A stretch of 13,419 nt of DNA from Larix sibirica (Eukaryota > Streptophyta > Pinopsida > Pinales > Pinaceae), in the NCBI GenBank assembly GCA_004151065.3, contig NWUY0300036662.1, forward strand, positions 33,278-46,696, written 5' to 3'. The stretch's first letter is position 1, and each line of letters opens with the position of its first letter. A program made the position numbers and the translations under genes. The notes under the pieces were generated by a model. That model searched no databases. It saw only the letters and a program-made list of their open reading frames with translations, and was not told the DNA's origin. Below, piece by piece: positions 1-8,219 of the stretch.

Positions 1-250
1 TCCTAAGTGTCTAAATATCCTAACATTTTCAACAAGATCGATGGCTAAGATGGAGTATGTCCTTTGCAACATTGCTCTTGAGGTAGATTGAATTTAAAAG
101 ATGGATTTCTACAAGGATTCGATTAATTAATGTTAGAAGGAATTATAGAGGTTGCATGATAGAGAGCTCAATTCTATTTTTAGCAATTTGGAACCAAGAA
201 ATGGAATTGAGGGAGTGGGATTAGGGATAAGATAGAACTAAAGTGTATGA

Positions 251-880
251 ATGATGCCTTATGTATTGAACATTGAGGGAGAATCTAGGGATATTGGCCA
301 AGGAACCGCTACTTATAGGAAGGGTTTGGTGACTAAGAAAAATAACTCGAGAGGGAGGAATACTCCAATTCTAGAGCCAAAGGAAGTTGTTTGTCCTCAA
401 AATATATTTGACTAGCAAATCACGTTTCATGAGAAGAATGAGCATATCAATTTTTTGGTGAAGAAGATTTAGATAATCAACTATGACATTCACAACCTTG
501 ATATGGTTAAGGTGTTTGTAATGACTGGCTATGGCAAGAATTATGCACACATTTGGATAAGTTACCAAATCCGATTCAATACAATGTTTTGGCCTTTGTT
601 TGAATTAGGGATAATAAGCTTGCTAAATATCCCTTGCTTTGGGACTTCATAGAATCTTTGGGGGGGGGTGTATAATTGCTTCATACCCACAAGAATACTA
701 AAGATATTTGGTTGGATCAACATTCCAAATGGCAAAGCCATTACACGAGTGACAGACAGGGGGATCAAGATCTTACCAAGGAATCCTCATCAAATATGCC
801 AAATGAAAATCTTGACAACAACGAAGACTTTGACTATGAAACATGTGTCTTCATAAAGTATGAGGCATGTAAGACAACTT
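251..880 (+). pseudogene. Decayed coding relic, 5' segment (unidentified)
   Basis: I do not recognise the protein. From an ATG at 251, frame 2 reads plausible mixed-composition protein to about 650, interrupted only by single TAG stops near 413, 470 and 649. Readable pieces include NTPILEPKEVVCPQNIFD and EKNEHINFLVKKI. A run of nine G at 660-668 coincides with a frame change. After it, frame 1 (676-882) gives an acidic piece with NMPNENLDNNEDFDYE. Stops are fewer than expected for such AT-rich DNA, and the protein-like text moves between frames, as in an old pseudogene or retroelement ORF. It is probably the same relic as the segments downstream to 3220. It could instead be chance open sequence, so confidence is moderate. 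Confidence 0.4.
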
Positions 881-912
881 GAGGAAATAAGATCCCTACA
901 ATAAAAAGTATG

Positions 913-1450
913 TATGTTCTAGTTACTTTGCACTTTTTGTCTACTCGTGTTTTGAGGAGTAGATATAGTGACTGCTCTAAGAAGGCAATCCATGTTGATG
1001 ATATTTTTTCTTAGGGAATTGAAGTAGACCATGTGACTTACGTGATGTTTGATATTATTTAAAATCTTGTATTGATGTGCATGACCATAACCAAGGTTTT
1101 AGGTTTGACACTCTTTTTCTTTTATGAGCAATGACGATTTGAGCAGATCTCATGGGAGTTGTGTTCCACAAACAAGTCTAGAGACTGGTTTTTGACCCCA
1201 AGGTTAAGTGCTAGGATGCTAGTCATATTTGAAAGAGGCATAGGTTCACATTGCTGCTCTGTTTGATAAATACTATTAGTCCATGGTGGATGCAATAAAG
1301 TGTATTTCATTGATTCAATGTGACCTTATTCACTCTTATGTAGAATGGTATCACTTCAAGGTAGATCGACACTATTGATATATGAGGAAAATGATTCTCA
1401 ATACAAATATTGAGCCATGTTTAGGTTGGCTAAAATAAGAGTTGAGCATA
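913..1450 (+). pseudogene. Decayed coding relic, middle segment (unidentified; retroelement-like)
   Basis: Frame 1 from 913 to about 1266 reads about 115 codons with three isolated stops before a double stop. Pieces include STRVLRSRYSDCSKKAIHVDD, then IEVDHVTYVMFDII and FEQISWELCSTNKSRDWFLT. A +1 shift near 1240 continues as IAALFDKYY and then MVDAIKCISLIQCDLIHSYVEWYHF. The general look (a basic segment, then a hydrophobic block with V..VT.V and TKVL) faintly recalls the plant retrotransposon or 'putative plant transposon protein' domain. That is only an impression, with no diagnostic motif. The strand and the relic nature are better supported than any family name. It lies between the 251-880 and 1811-3215 segments on the same strand. 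Confidence 0.4.
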
Positions 1451-1810
1451 TCCTGAGCTGAGTTGAAGATTGAGATGCATGCTCTAATCATTTCACCTCA
1501 CTAGAAGAAGAAGTGGAATCCTTTTTCGGCTGGTAGAAGTTCCTCAAAATATAAGTAAGAGTGAGGCCCATAGTTACATTGCACAATTGGGGAAAACATT
1601 TGGGTCAAACGCACTAACTAATGAATTCTCAACAAAACTGCTATTGCAAGATATAATATGCAAATTCATTTTGTCGTGGACTATAAGAAGATGTCCCTAG
1701 GTATACTTGGGGAGTAACTATGTATCAACCAATTCTTAGTGTTAAGGTTGTAGACCATCTGGCTACTTCGGTGTAAAGAATGATTGAGTTTGAATTTATA
1801 TGACATAGAT

Positions 1811-3215
1811 CTAATGAAGAAGCCAATGATAGATTTGGTCCATTTAATGATCTAGGATGACATCAAAATGCATTCAAGACCTCATAATAGGGATCGGTAT
1901 CTATTGCCTTTGTAGGAAGAGAACCTGCAAATTACAATTGAAGTGAAAGTGGATCAAGTAAATGTAGAGCATAAAGAGTTTCAAGATGAGTACAAGAAAA
2001 GACAAATGCAAGGAGATACGTTGTGAGCAGAAGTGGTATTAACTAAAGAGGACCAAGAGAGATGTCAAAAGTAGGTAGAAGACGTATTGACAAAATAAAG
2101 CAATTGTAGAGGCCAAGGATAATATCAAGTAATTTTTCATGGAGAATGCATCACTTATGAGAGAAGCTGTAGATATTTCTGTAGACGCATGCAATGTGAT
2201 CTCTATGAGTTTTGAAGGATAGCGAAAATATTGAGCAAGAACAACGACAGAGGGATGCAGAGTTGACTAGACAACTTAAAATTGTAGCCAAAGAGAAAAA
2301 CAGAAAAAGGGATAGGTGAAATCTTTGACATAAGAGAATTGACAACCAAATGATCTTTACAGTTGATGAAGCTCAAATCCGTTGGAGCAGCTAGATCAAT
2401 TGGATACCATAATTTACTCCTTGTGGACTAAGTGTCAAAATCATACATGACATATTTGTGCTACAGGAGTATGCCATTGAGAAAGACTAAGAGAGTGACC
2501 ATTCTGAATATGAGTGGCTGTGCTAAGAAGTTGTTGAGAGTGAGACCGCCAACGAGAAGATGAAACAAATTTCCTTGAGTCGTGATGGCCTTGAAAACCA
2601 GGATAAGACCTCGAGGAACATTGCAAGAGAAATCAGTAGAAAATCTCAACAGTCGTTCAAAGCTGTAAAGAACACTAAGTAGTGTGTTGAATCTGATCTA
2701 AAAGTTCTTTTTGAGAAGGGCTGGTTAACAAAGGATGCAATGAAAGAGAGGACAGTTGAGTTTGTCCAACAAATCAATGAAACCACTAGTGGTTGGACAT
2801 CTATATTTGGTCAGTTTTCACAATCCAGAGATGATTCTATCAGAGAACTTCCCATGGTTGAGACTATATTTGGTCAGTATTCACGGTCCAGAGATTATTC
2901 TATCATATAACTTCCCATGGTTGAGATTACTTTTGGAAAATAGTCACCAAACCCAAAACCCAACTCAGGACAAGTTGGACGCTGTGGCCAGAGAGTGCTG
3001 TGACTAAGTTTTGACCTTTTGTAGAAATACAGATCAGAATAGTAGAGGCCGGATGATCCAATTGGATGACTGATATACAATAGAATGAGTATGTAGACAG
3101 AGAGGAAAGATATGTAAAAGCTTGAGTATGCATTGGGTCATTGGCAAAGGAACTAAGCTTAAAGACCTTTACATCTGAGGCTAATAACCCAGAGAATTTG
3201 TGTTACAATATAATA
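1811..3215 (+). pseudogene. Decayed coding relic, coiled-coil-like 3' segment
   Basis: Three readable blocks follow one another on the plus strand. Block 1 (frame 2, 1811-2098) is charged and helix-prone, with EVKVDQVNVEHKEFQDEYKK. Block 2 (frame 1, 2218-2319) is strongly charged, with ENIEQEQRQRDAELTRQLK. Block 3 (frame 1, 2467-2926) has only three stops in its first 111 codons and ends in a 21-codon tandem repeat. After about 2950 the protein-like text moves frame (ESAVTKF, then FVEIQIRIVEAG, NEYVDREERYVKA and LAKELSLKTFTSEANNPENL) and fades near 3215. The Glu/Lys/Gln-rich heptad-like composition suggests a coiled coil. No reverse transcriptase, protease, integrase or zinc-knuckle motif was found. 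It may be the C-terminal part of a gag-like or structural protein of an unknown element, or of a dead host gene. Confidence 0.5.
2801..2926 (+). repeat. 63-bp tandem duplication, in frame (21 codons)
   Basis: Two adjacent 63-bp units, 2801-2863 and 2864-2926, differ at few positions. The start of a degraded third unit follows from 2927. The period is exactly 21 codons and the duplication stays in frame 1 of the surrounding relic. Unit 1 encodes IFGQFSQSRDDSI followed by LPMVE. Unit 2 encodes IFGQYSRSRDYSI, then a stop, then LPMVE. A frame-preserving repeat is what a duplication inside a translated ORF leaves behind, so it supports the region once being coding. Confidence 0.85.
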
Positions 3216-3346
3216 TTTATGTAAGTAAATATCATAATCGATTATCAGTATGAAGTGGTAGATTACCACTGGTTTTTTTATTGATATATATTCCCACGGT
3301 GTTTCTTTATGTGGAGTTCATCTTTTAAGACTCGAATCGAAAGAAA

Positions 3347-3406
3347 ATGATGAGAAGAAAAACATACGTTATGAACTTTAAATCTGAATCCAGATTCAGC
3401 TGCTAG
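3347..3406 (+). other. Upstream ORF (19 codons) in the leader
   Basis: Tandem start codons (ATGATG) at 3347 open a 19-codon frame ending at TAG 3404-3406, beginning MMRRKTYVMNF. In the second leader copy the equivalent ATGATG at 9115 opens with MMRKKK and runs longer (37 codons), so the start pair is conserved while the peptide is not. Further short upstream ORFs start near 3424 (MPSRSF), 3450 (MKRLFVLGD) and 3482 (MKKILKMPLKRKYLPS). If the leader is transcribed unspliced, these would reduce translation of the main ORF. Confidence 0.3.
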
Positions 3407-3523
3407 TTCTTTGAGAAAAGAAAATGCCTTCGCGTTCTTTTTAAGTACATGAAAAGACTTTTCGTACTGGGTGATTGACGGATGAAGAAAATTTTGAAGA
3501 TGCCCCTAAAAAGAAAATACCTT

Positions 3524-3663
3524 CCTTCCTAAAAACAAAGAAAGGATGGATGAAGAATAGGAGGATGAGGAGGATTAGAAATAACAGAGGTCTACCTTTC
3601 TAAAACCAGAGGAAGGATGGATGAAGAATAGGAGGATGAGGAGGATTAGAAATAGCATAGGTC
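3524..3663 (+). repeat. 71-bp tandem duplication just upstream of the start codon
   Basis: Unit 3524-3592 recurs at 3595-3663 with only a few mismatches (period 71). The core of each unit is a GGATGGATGAAGAATAGGAG-type purine-rich segment. The period is not a multiple of three and both units contain stops in the frame of the 3683 ORF, so it does not extend the protein. The related leader at 9045-9405 carries only one such segment, near 9365-9395. The duplication therefore arose after the two leaders diverged, or was lost in the other copy. Confidence 0.9.
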
Positions 3664-3682
3664 GTTCATTCGTGGAGGAAGT

Positions 3683-4933
3683 ATGGGAGCCTTGTCTGTT
3701 TTGCATCATATCTTGCTGCCATTTCAAATATTGCTCGCCTTTTGGCAGATCGTGAAGCTCACACCATTTGGGGCGATCATACAATGCATAATAGCCTGGT
3801 TGCTGCTACCGTTCGGACTCTCGCCAAATTATGCCCTGCTGCTAAGTTTCCCCGGCCGTGTCTTTAAGACTGTGCAATGCCATGTAATTACCGAAGCAGA
3901 TCAGCCCACCCTGCTGAGGGACTACAAGACTCGTGAGATCTTTGAGATCGACTCCTCCTACTTGGGAATTCGGTTCCATATAGAAAGAAAGGAAGGAAAC
4001 ATGATGTTCCTCGATGGCAAAATGGCTTATTATATCACTGATACAATATGGTACTATCTGGTGCGGATGGGACAAGTGGCACCCAAGACAGTTTTTCTCA
4101 AAGGATACAAACCATTTTTACCACAGGTAGTCACAGGGGGTGTCATGACTTTAACAGAAGTGCTGGATTGTTTGATAGTGAAAAACAAGGCTATTGGGAT
4201 TCTAAACAATTATCTGCTTCTGCCTGTCAATCTGTCAGTGTCGGACCATACAATGCTAAAGTTTGTAAATGGAGGTGGGTTGTTCTTAGTCTTGATTCTG
4301 AAGAAAACCCAAATGGCTTGGTTGGTTGGTGCATTGATAAGCTTCACCTCGGCATTGATGGAGTTCTCGCCACGACTGAGGGATTTTCTTATAAAAAACA
4401 TGAGTCGGTTGTTCGGTAGGGCAATGCTTTTGCTAATTGAGAAACTGCCTCACTCAAAGAGGAGGAACTTGCAGTCTTTCGGGATATGGGTGGAGAAGTT
4501 GAAATTCTCTAACCCTATACAAGCAAGAGTTTTTAACGGCGAAATATCCGCAGTGATAGGGGGAGGTGCTAAAGTCCCATTGCAAGGTGCAACTTTGGTG
4601 CCATGGTTGGAAGCAGAAGAAATGCAAAAGAGTCAGACCTTTAAATGTGGCCCCATTGAGTTAATGTGTGGATTTGATGCAAAAAAATGCAGATGCGAAG
4701 TTTCGGCCAGCACTGTTGCAGTGTTTGATGTGTTTTGTGATTCAGATGAGTTTTTGAAGCTCTGCACATTTGTGTCTTGCATTGCAAAGAATCGATTGGG
4801 TTCATTGAAAACTTATGGCCCCAGGAACACTCTGCATGTTCGCGGGTTCAAGGATTCTGTGATTTGCTACTCAAAAAGTGGGTTTCCTTCTGTATATGAA
4901 CTGAAACTTATGAATGTAGTAGTCCAGTACTAA
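3683..4933 (+). CDS. Intact 416-aa ORF, unknown function, probable membrane protein
   Basis: This is the only long open frame in the window: 416 codons without a stop in AT-rich surroundings, and visibly richer in GC than its flanks. I do not recognise the family. The first ATG after in-frame stops is at 3683 with A at -3 and G at +4, a favourable plant start context. Residues 5-23 and 30-55 are strongly hydrophobic (ILLPFQILLAFW, then IIQCIIAWLLLPFG) and look like two membrane segments or a signal anchor. Another hydrophobic patch lies at 198-222 (GGGLFLVLIL, then WLVGALISF). Residues 228-275 are basic and amphipathic (RLRDFLIKNMSRLFGR, SKRRN). Residues 278-416 look like a compact beta-rich domain with six cysteines at 322-365 (CGPIELMC, CRC, C, C, C) and a seventh at 395. 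No catalytic motif is evident. It is intronless, so it may be a single-exon gene or an old retrocopy kept intact. It is preceded by a leader that is duplicated at 9045-9405. Confidence 0.75.
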   Translation: MGALSVLHHILLPFQILLAFWQIVKLTPFGAIIQCIIAWLLLPFGLSPNYALLLSFPGRVFKTVQCHVITEADQPTLLRDYKTREIFEIDSSYLGIRFHIERKEGNMMFLDGKMAYYITDTIWYYLVRMGQVAPKTVFLKGYKPFLPQVVTGGVMTLTEVLDCLIVKNKAIGILNNYLLLPVNLSVSDHTMLKFVNGGGLFLVLILKKTQMAWLVGALISFTSALMEFSPRLRDFLIKNMSRLFGRAMLLLIEKLPHSKRRNLQSFGIWVEKLKFSNPIQARVFNGEISAVIGGGAKVPLQGATLVPWLEAEEMQKSQTFKCGPIELMCGFDAKKCRCEVSASTVAVFDVFCDSDEFLKLCTFVSCIAKNRLGSLKTYGPRNTLHVRGFKDSVICYSKSGFPSVYELKLMNVVVQY

Positions 4934-5240
4934 AACTTTTCGAAGGTGATTTTTACAGTTACTTCTGTTATTATTGTTTTATACTTCTTCATGAGCTACT
5001 TATAGAGCACAAAAGTATAGTGTGGAGCGATAAGAAATCTTACCTAGAGGATATGCATGGTTGGTAAAGATTTTATATAAGGTTTTCACAGTCTAACATA
5101 TCCTATGGGGATTATGTGATTAGTGTAACTCAATAAGCTTTGATCTATATTGCATGAATATACTAAATTTTTATATTGAATTTATGGTTTTTAATAGTTC
5201 ACTTTAACACTTATTGTATTGGGTGAAGATTTCTGTAATA
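4934..5240 (+). other. 3' flank of the 416-aa gene, no gene seen
   Basis: AT-rich sequence directly after the TAA stop. A loose plant polyadenylation-like AATAAG occurs near 5130, but no strong signal stands out. No ORF, RNA gene or transposon end was recognised. Confidence 0.5.
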
Positions 5241-5693
5241 GAGATTTTGATATTGAAAATGATGATGATGTTCTAAATATTTTTTTCGAACTGTAGTGTC
5301 CATCATAAGTATATGATTGAGTATATAAAGATTATAAAGATTATTGACAATTTGCGAGAGGTTTTAATATTGATAATGATAGAGTTGTTCCAAGATTTAT
5401 GATTTGTATATGTAATGATGATTGCATTCTAGTGTGTATAATTTTTTAACAATCAGAGAGATTTTAATATTGATAATGATGGAGTTGCTCCAAAAATTTA
5501 AGATCTGTAGTGATGATTACACTATCATGTGTAGAGACTTAATAATTTAAGTGAGATTTAATATTAGTATGGATGAAGTTGTTCTAAAATTGAAGTTGTA
5601 AGGATGAGTCTTACAATTTTGTATTTTCTTTTTGTAAGTTGTTTTAAAATTGAAGCTGTAATATGAGTCCTACAATTTTGTATGTTCTTCTTG
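5241..5693 (+). repeat. Degenerate tandem array, units about 95-115 bp
   Basis: Four diverged units begin at about 5241, 5356, 5456 and 5551. Each starts with a GAGA-TTTTAATATTGATAATGAT-like block followed by G(A/T)GTTGTTC. The third and second units are the most alike. The last unit carries an internal 60-bp duplication: a GTTGTTCTAAAATTGAAG-type block at 5576-5633 recurs at 5636-5693, followed both times by TGAGTC.TACAATTTTGTAT. The increasing divergence suggests an old satellite-like expansion downstream of the 416-aa gene. No coding potential was seen. Confidence 0.7.
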
Positions 5694-6074
5694 TCTTTAC
5701 CATAGTTTATTGAAATTTGTTAATTTGTTGTTCATTGTAATTATGGGGGAGGGGATGTTTATTGCTCATTGTAATTTTGGGAGAGCAATTTCCTTAATGC
5801 TTTATGGTTTAGCTTAGATAATCATAGCACACCCAAATTATGGAGAGTTAGGGTTAAAGGATTTTAGGAATTAGCCTTCATGGATTTGTTCAAATCATGT
5901 TTTGGATATCTATAGGACAATTGTTTCTTAGTTTCATGGTTCTAGATGTTAACAAATTATTGGATACTTATTCATGGAGACTTTTGAGAGCATATTGAAA
6001 TTATAAGAATGTGAACCTTAGCAAATAAGGGATTGGTAAGGCTTTAGAAGTTTAGGTATCATTAGCCAAGTTAG
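5694..6074. other. Anonymous AT-rich stretch with a small 34-bp-period repeat
   Basis: No gene was seen. A short direct repeat (TTG(T/C)TCATTGTAATT followed by GGG-GA) occurs at 5728-5750 and 5762-5784. The rest has stops in all frames and no recognisable motif. Confidence 0.5.
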
Positions 6075-6420
6075 CTATTTAGACTTGAGATATCATATCT
6101 TATTTATCTTGATGTCAAGAATTAGATTTAGACAAGTTCAAAGATACCCATTACCAACATTGTACGAGTCTAGTTCCCTCTATTGAGCCACAAAAGCTCG
6201 TGATCCAATTTTATAACAAGATTATCATAAATAAAAATTGCGAGTTCTCTATTTAGACTTGAGACACCATATCTAGTTTATCTTGATGTCAAGAAAAATA
6301 TTTAGGCATGTTCAAAGATATCCATTACCAAGATTGTAGAAATTCTAGTGTGGGTCCCTCCATTAAGCCACAAAAGCTTGTGATCCAATTTTATGACAAG
6401 ATTATCACAAATAATAAATT
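6075..6420. repeat. Tandem duplication of 174-180 bp
   Basis: Unit 1 (6075-6248) is repeated as unit 2 (6249-6420). Both open with CTATTTAGACTTGAGA, share TTATCTTGATGTCAAGAA in the middle, and end with GCCACAAAAGCT.GTGATCC and ACAAGATTATCA.AAATAA. The offset grows from 174 to 180 through a small indel near the CTAGT(GTG)GGTCCCTC part. No ORF spans the units. The repeat sits immediately before the 3' end of the minus-strand LINE relic, so it may be part of that element's tail or of the target DNA. Confidence 0.9.
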
Positions 6421-6479
6421 TAACTATCTTTGACATAAATCTGTCAAGATGGCTAATTAGTTATTTTATATATCCTTGC

Positions 6480-7460
6480 TCGAACAATCACTTGGATGAG
6501 ATCCAATATGTTTATCTAAAAGCGTGTTGTTAAATAGGACCACACGAGGCTACCCATAGGATATGATCATTAAAAGACAATCCCGATCAAAGAAAAACAC
6601 CTTTCACATCAGGCAGATTTAATGTCCTCCCAAGCCTTCCATGTGCTTTTCACTACAAAAATTCTTAGTATCTCTACATGATGAGGAATGATAAAAAAAA
6701 ATTGTTGAGTAAAGTTTCTCCAAGATTTAACTTTAAACAATTCAATTTCCAATAAGACTTTTCCAAGCCTCATTTCTATCAACAACTCAAATGACCATTT
6801 TAGCACATAGAACTTGTGCCAAGTAAGAGTGTATATAATTCCAAGTCCACCCCAATCCCTTGGTAGTCATCAAAGGATCCAATTACAAGGTAAAATCCAA
6901 TTTTAATTTGAGTATTAAAAAAGGAAATTCATAAGGAATATCTCTAGACTTTGGAAGGCATTATGGGAGGGAGTCTAACATGAAGAACATTAGACATTAG
7001 TGGGTCCAATGCTTTAGTGCAAATATAAAACTTAACATCTAAGAAAAGTAACTTACTAATACACATGTTGAATATTTCCTTCAATTATCTAGAACAACTT
7101 GTCCAAAAGTTCCTTAGGGGAAGCTTGAAACACAAAGGGGGTCCCACAAAACTTAAAAATATAACCTAGTTGAATCTAAGACCAACCTCTAGCAACCAAT
7201 CAAGAAATCCAACTTAACTCCATTGGTAGATAAAAGTATTTTCTTCCTAATTTTGGACATAGAGGCCTCACAAAATATATAAACACAATCTAAAGTATCA
7301 TCTAAAGAAAACTTATCCTCTAACAAAGTCAAGAAAAATTATCATTAAGAAAGTGTCCATTAACCATTTTCCATCACTACACCTAGGAAGTGGGGTGCCT
7401 TTAATAAATTGAGAAGTGATCATATTATGGATAAGATATATGTTGACCCTTCAACATGCT
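6480..7460 (-). mobile_element. LINE (non-LTR retrotransposon) relic, C-terminal half of the RT ORF
   Basis: On the minus strand, reading from 7460 down, degraded protein text follows the order of the C-terminal half of plant and conifer L1-type RT ORFs. It runs FIKGTPLPR (about 7420), YFRLCL (about 7290), WLLEVGLRFN followed by VIFLSFVGPPLCF (7200-7135, the usual 'WL..GW...G..FRFLGIPF' block), SKLLFLDVKFYICTKAL (the 'LSLAGRIQVCKKVLA' block, near 7050), PRDWGGLGII (6834-6863, the conserved 'PK..GGLGI' motif), LKWSFE, and WKAWEDI near 6620. Frameshifts and stops are frequent; the longest clean piece is 65 codons (6609-6806). No poly(A) tail or target-site duplication is evident. It overlaps in content with the second LINE relic (9490-10215) only around the IKGIPL to YFRLC part. 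Confidence 0.75.
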
Positions 7461-7949
7461 CATATGTGCATATGGGGCCCCTTTTTAAAAAAAAATGCAG
7501 CCCATATTCTCATTGCATAGGGTCTTCTCTCTAAGATCAAGATCAAATCCTTATGTTGTATTGAGCCTAACCACGCCAATACTTTTTGTATCCATATTAT
7601 TACATGTGTCATTACCAATTAATGCGCCTTCTATTACTTCCTAAATTTTCCTAGTAAATGCATACTGAGTATTCCTAATTTAGTGGCAAGAGCATTTTCA
7701 TCACCATGTGCAAGGAGGATTTTGATCATTCAAGTTTCCCTTCTTATAATATTACCTCTTTGTTGAAACTAGAATAGCATCATCACATGCTAGACCAAAT
7801 GCATATGCAATCTAAGCCACACTTTCAAGGCATTGAAGGCCTTAATCCATAGTACCTTTATTTTCCTTGTGAGAGTGTTGAAGCTTCAGTCCACAATTGG
7901 TCGCACTAAGAGATAGTTTATAGGAAGATGATGCCAGCTAAAATAAAAT
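7461..7949. other. Anonymous stretch, no gene seen
   Basis: Short ORFs only, and no motif recognised on either strand. It contains an A-run near 7485-7495. It lies upstream (5' in LINE orientation) of the C-terminal LINE relic but no longer matches LINE protein, so it may be older insertions or target DNA. Confidence 0.4.
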
Positions 7950-8009
7950 CATGCATACATATATACATACATACATGCATGCATACATACATATATACAT
8001 GCATATATA
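7950..8009. repeat. Compound CATA/TATA microsatellite
   Basis: About 60 bp of CATACATATATACATACATA-type tetranucleotide repeats interrupted by CATGCATG. This is typical plant low-complexity sequence. Confidence 0.9.
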
Positions 8010-8065
8010 AGGTTTGTTAAATGATATTTGAAATGCAAATAATTTTTACCAAGCAACCACTTAAG

Positions 8066-8186
8066 ATTAACAAATTTGATGTGAATATTTTATAGATCCA
8101 AAGTTAAAATGAATTTAAACTAATATAAGAAAAAATTTACCTAAACAACATTAATTCTATCAAATATTCATGTCAAATTTGTTAAT
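8066..8186. repeat. Inverted repeat, 30-bp arms
   Basis: Left arm 8066-8095 (ATTAACAAATTTGATGTGAA followed by TATTTTATAG) and right arm 8157-8186 are reverse complements at 27 of 30 positions, separated by about 61 bp of AT-rich sequence. It ends about 35 bp before the recognisable start of the Penelope-like relic. It may be a MITE-like foldback, or a remnant of the inverted terminal structure that Penelope-like copies often carry. Confidence 0.7.
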
Positions 8187-8219
8187 AACCCCTCAACAAC
8201 CCTTCTTCGACTTGTATAT

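Larger units (their letters stand above)
3283..3682 (+). promoter_or_regulatory. Putative TATA box and long leader of the 416-aa gene
   Basis: A TATATATT motif at 3285-3292 lies about 400 bp before the ATG at 3683. It is followed by a purine-rich, A/G-dominated stretch containing several short upstream ORFs and a 71-bp tandem duplication. A diverged second copy of this whole stretch occurs at 9045-9405, also beginning at a TATATA. The shared block therefore starts at the TATA-like motif and ends close to the start codon, as a core promoter plus 5' leader would. The transcription start and any leader intron cannot be read from sequence alone. The block might instead be part of a repeat that landed upstream of the gene. 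Confidence 0.4.

Noticed and set aside
913-1266. Assignment of the relic to a named plant transposon protein domain
   Set aside because: Only a vague resemblance in composition and spacing; no diagnostic residues were seen, so it is left unidentified.
2756-3007. 83-codon plus-strand frame
   Set aside because: Runs in a different frame from the coding-like blocks. Its apparent internal repeat is the 63-bp duplication read out of frame.
4048-4419. 123-codon plus-strand frame inside the 416-aa gene
   Set aside because: Alternate-frame shadow of the main ORF, with no independent support.
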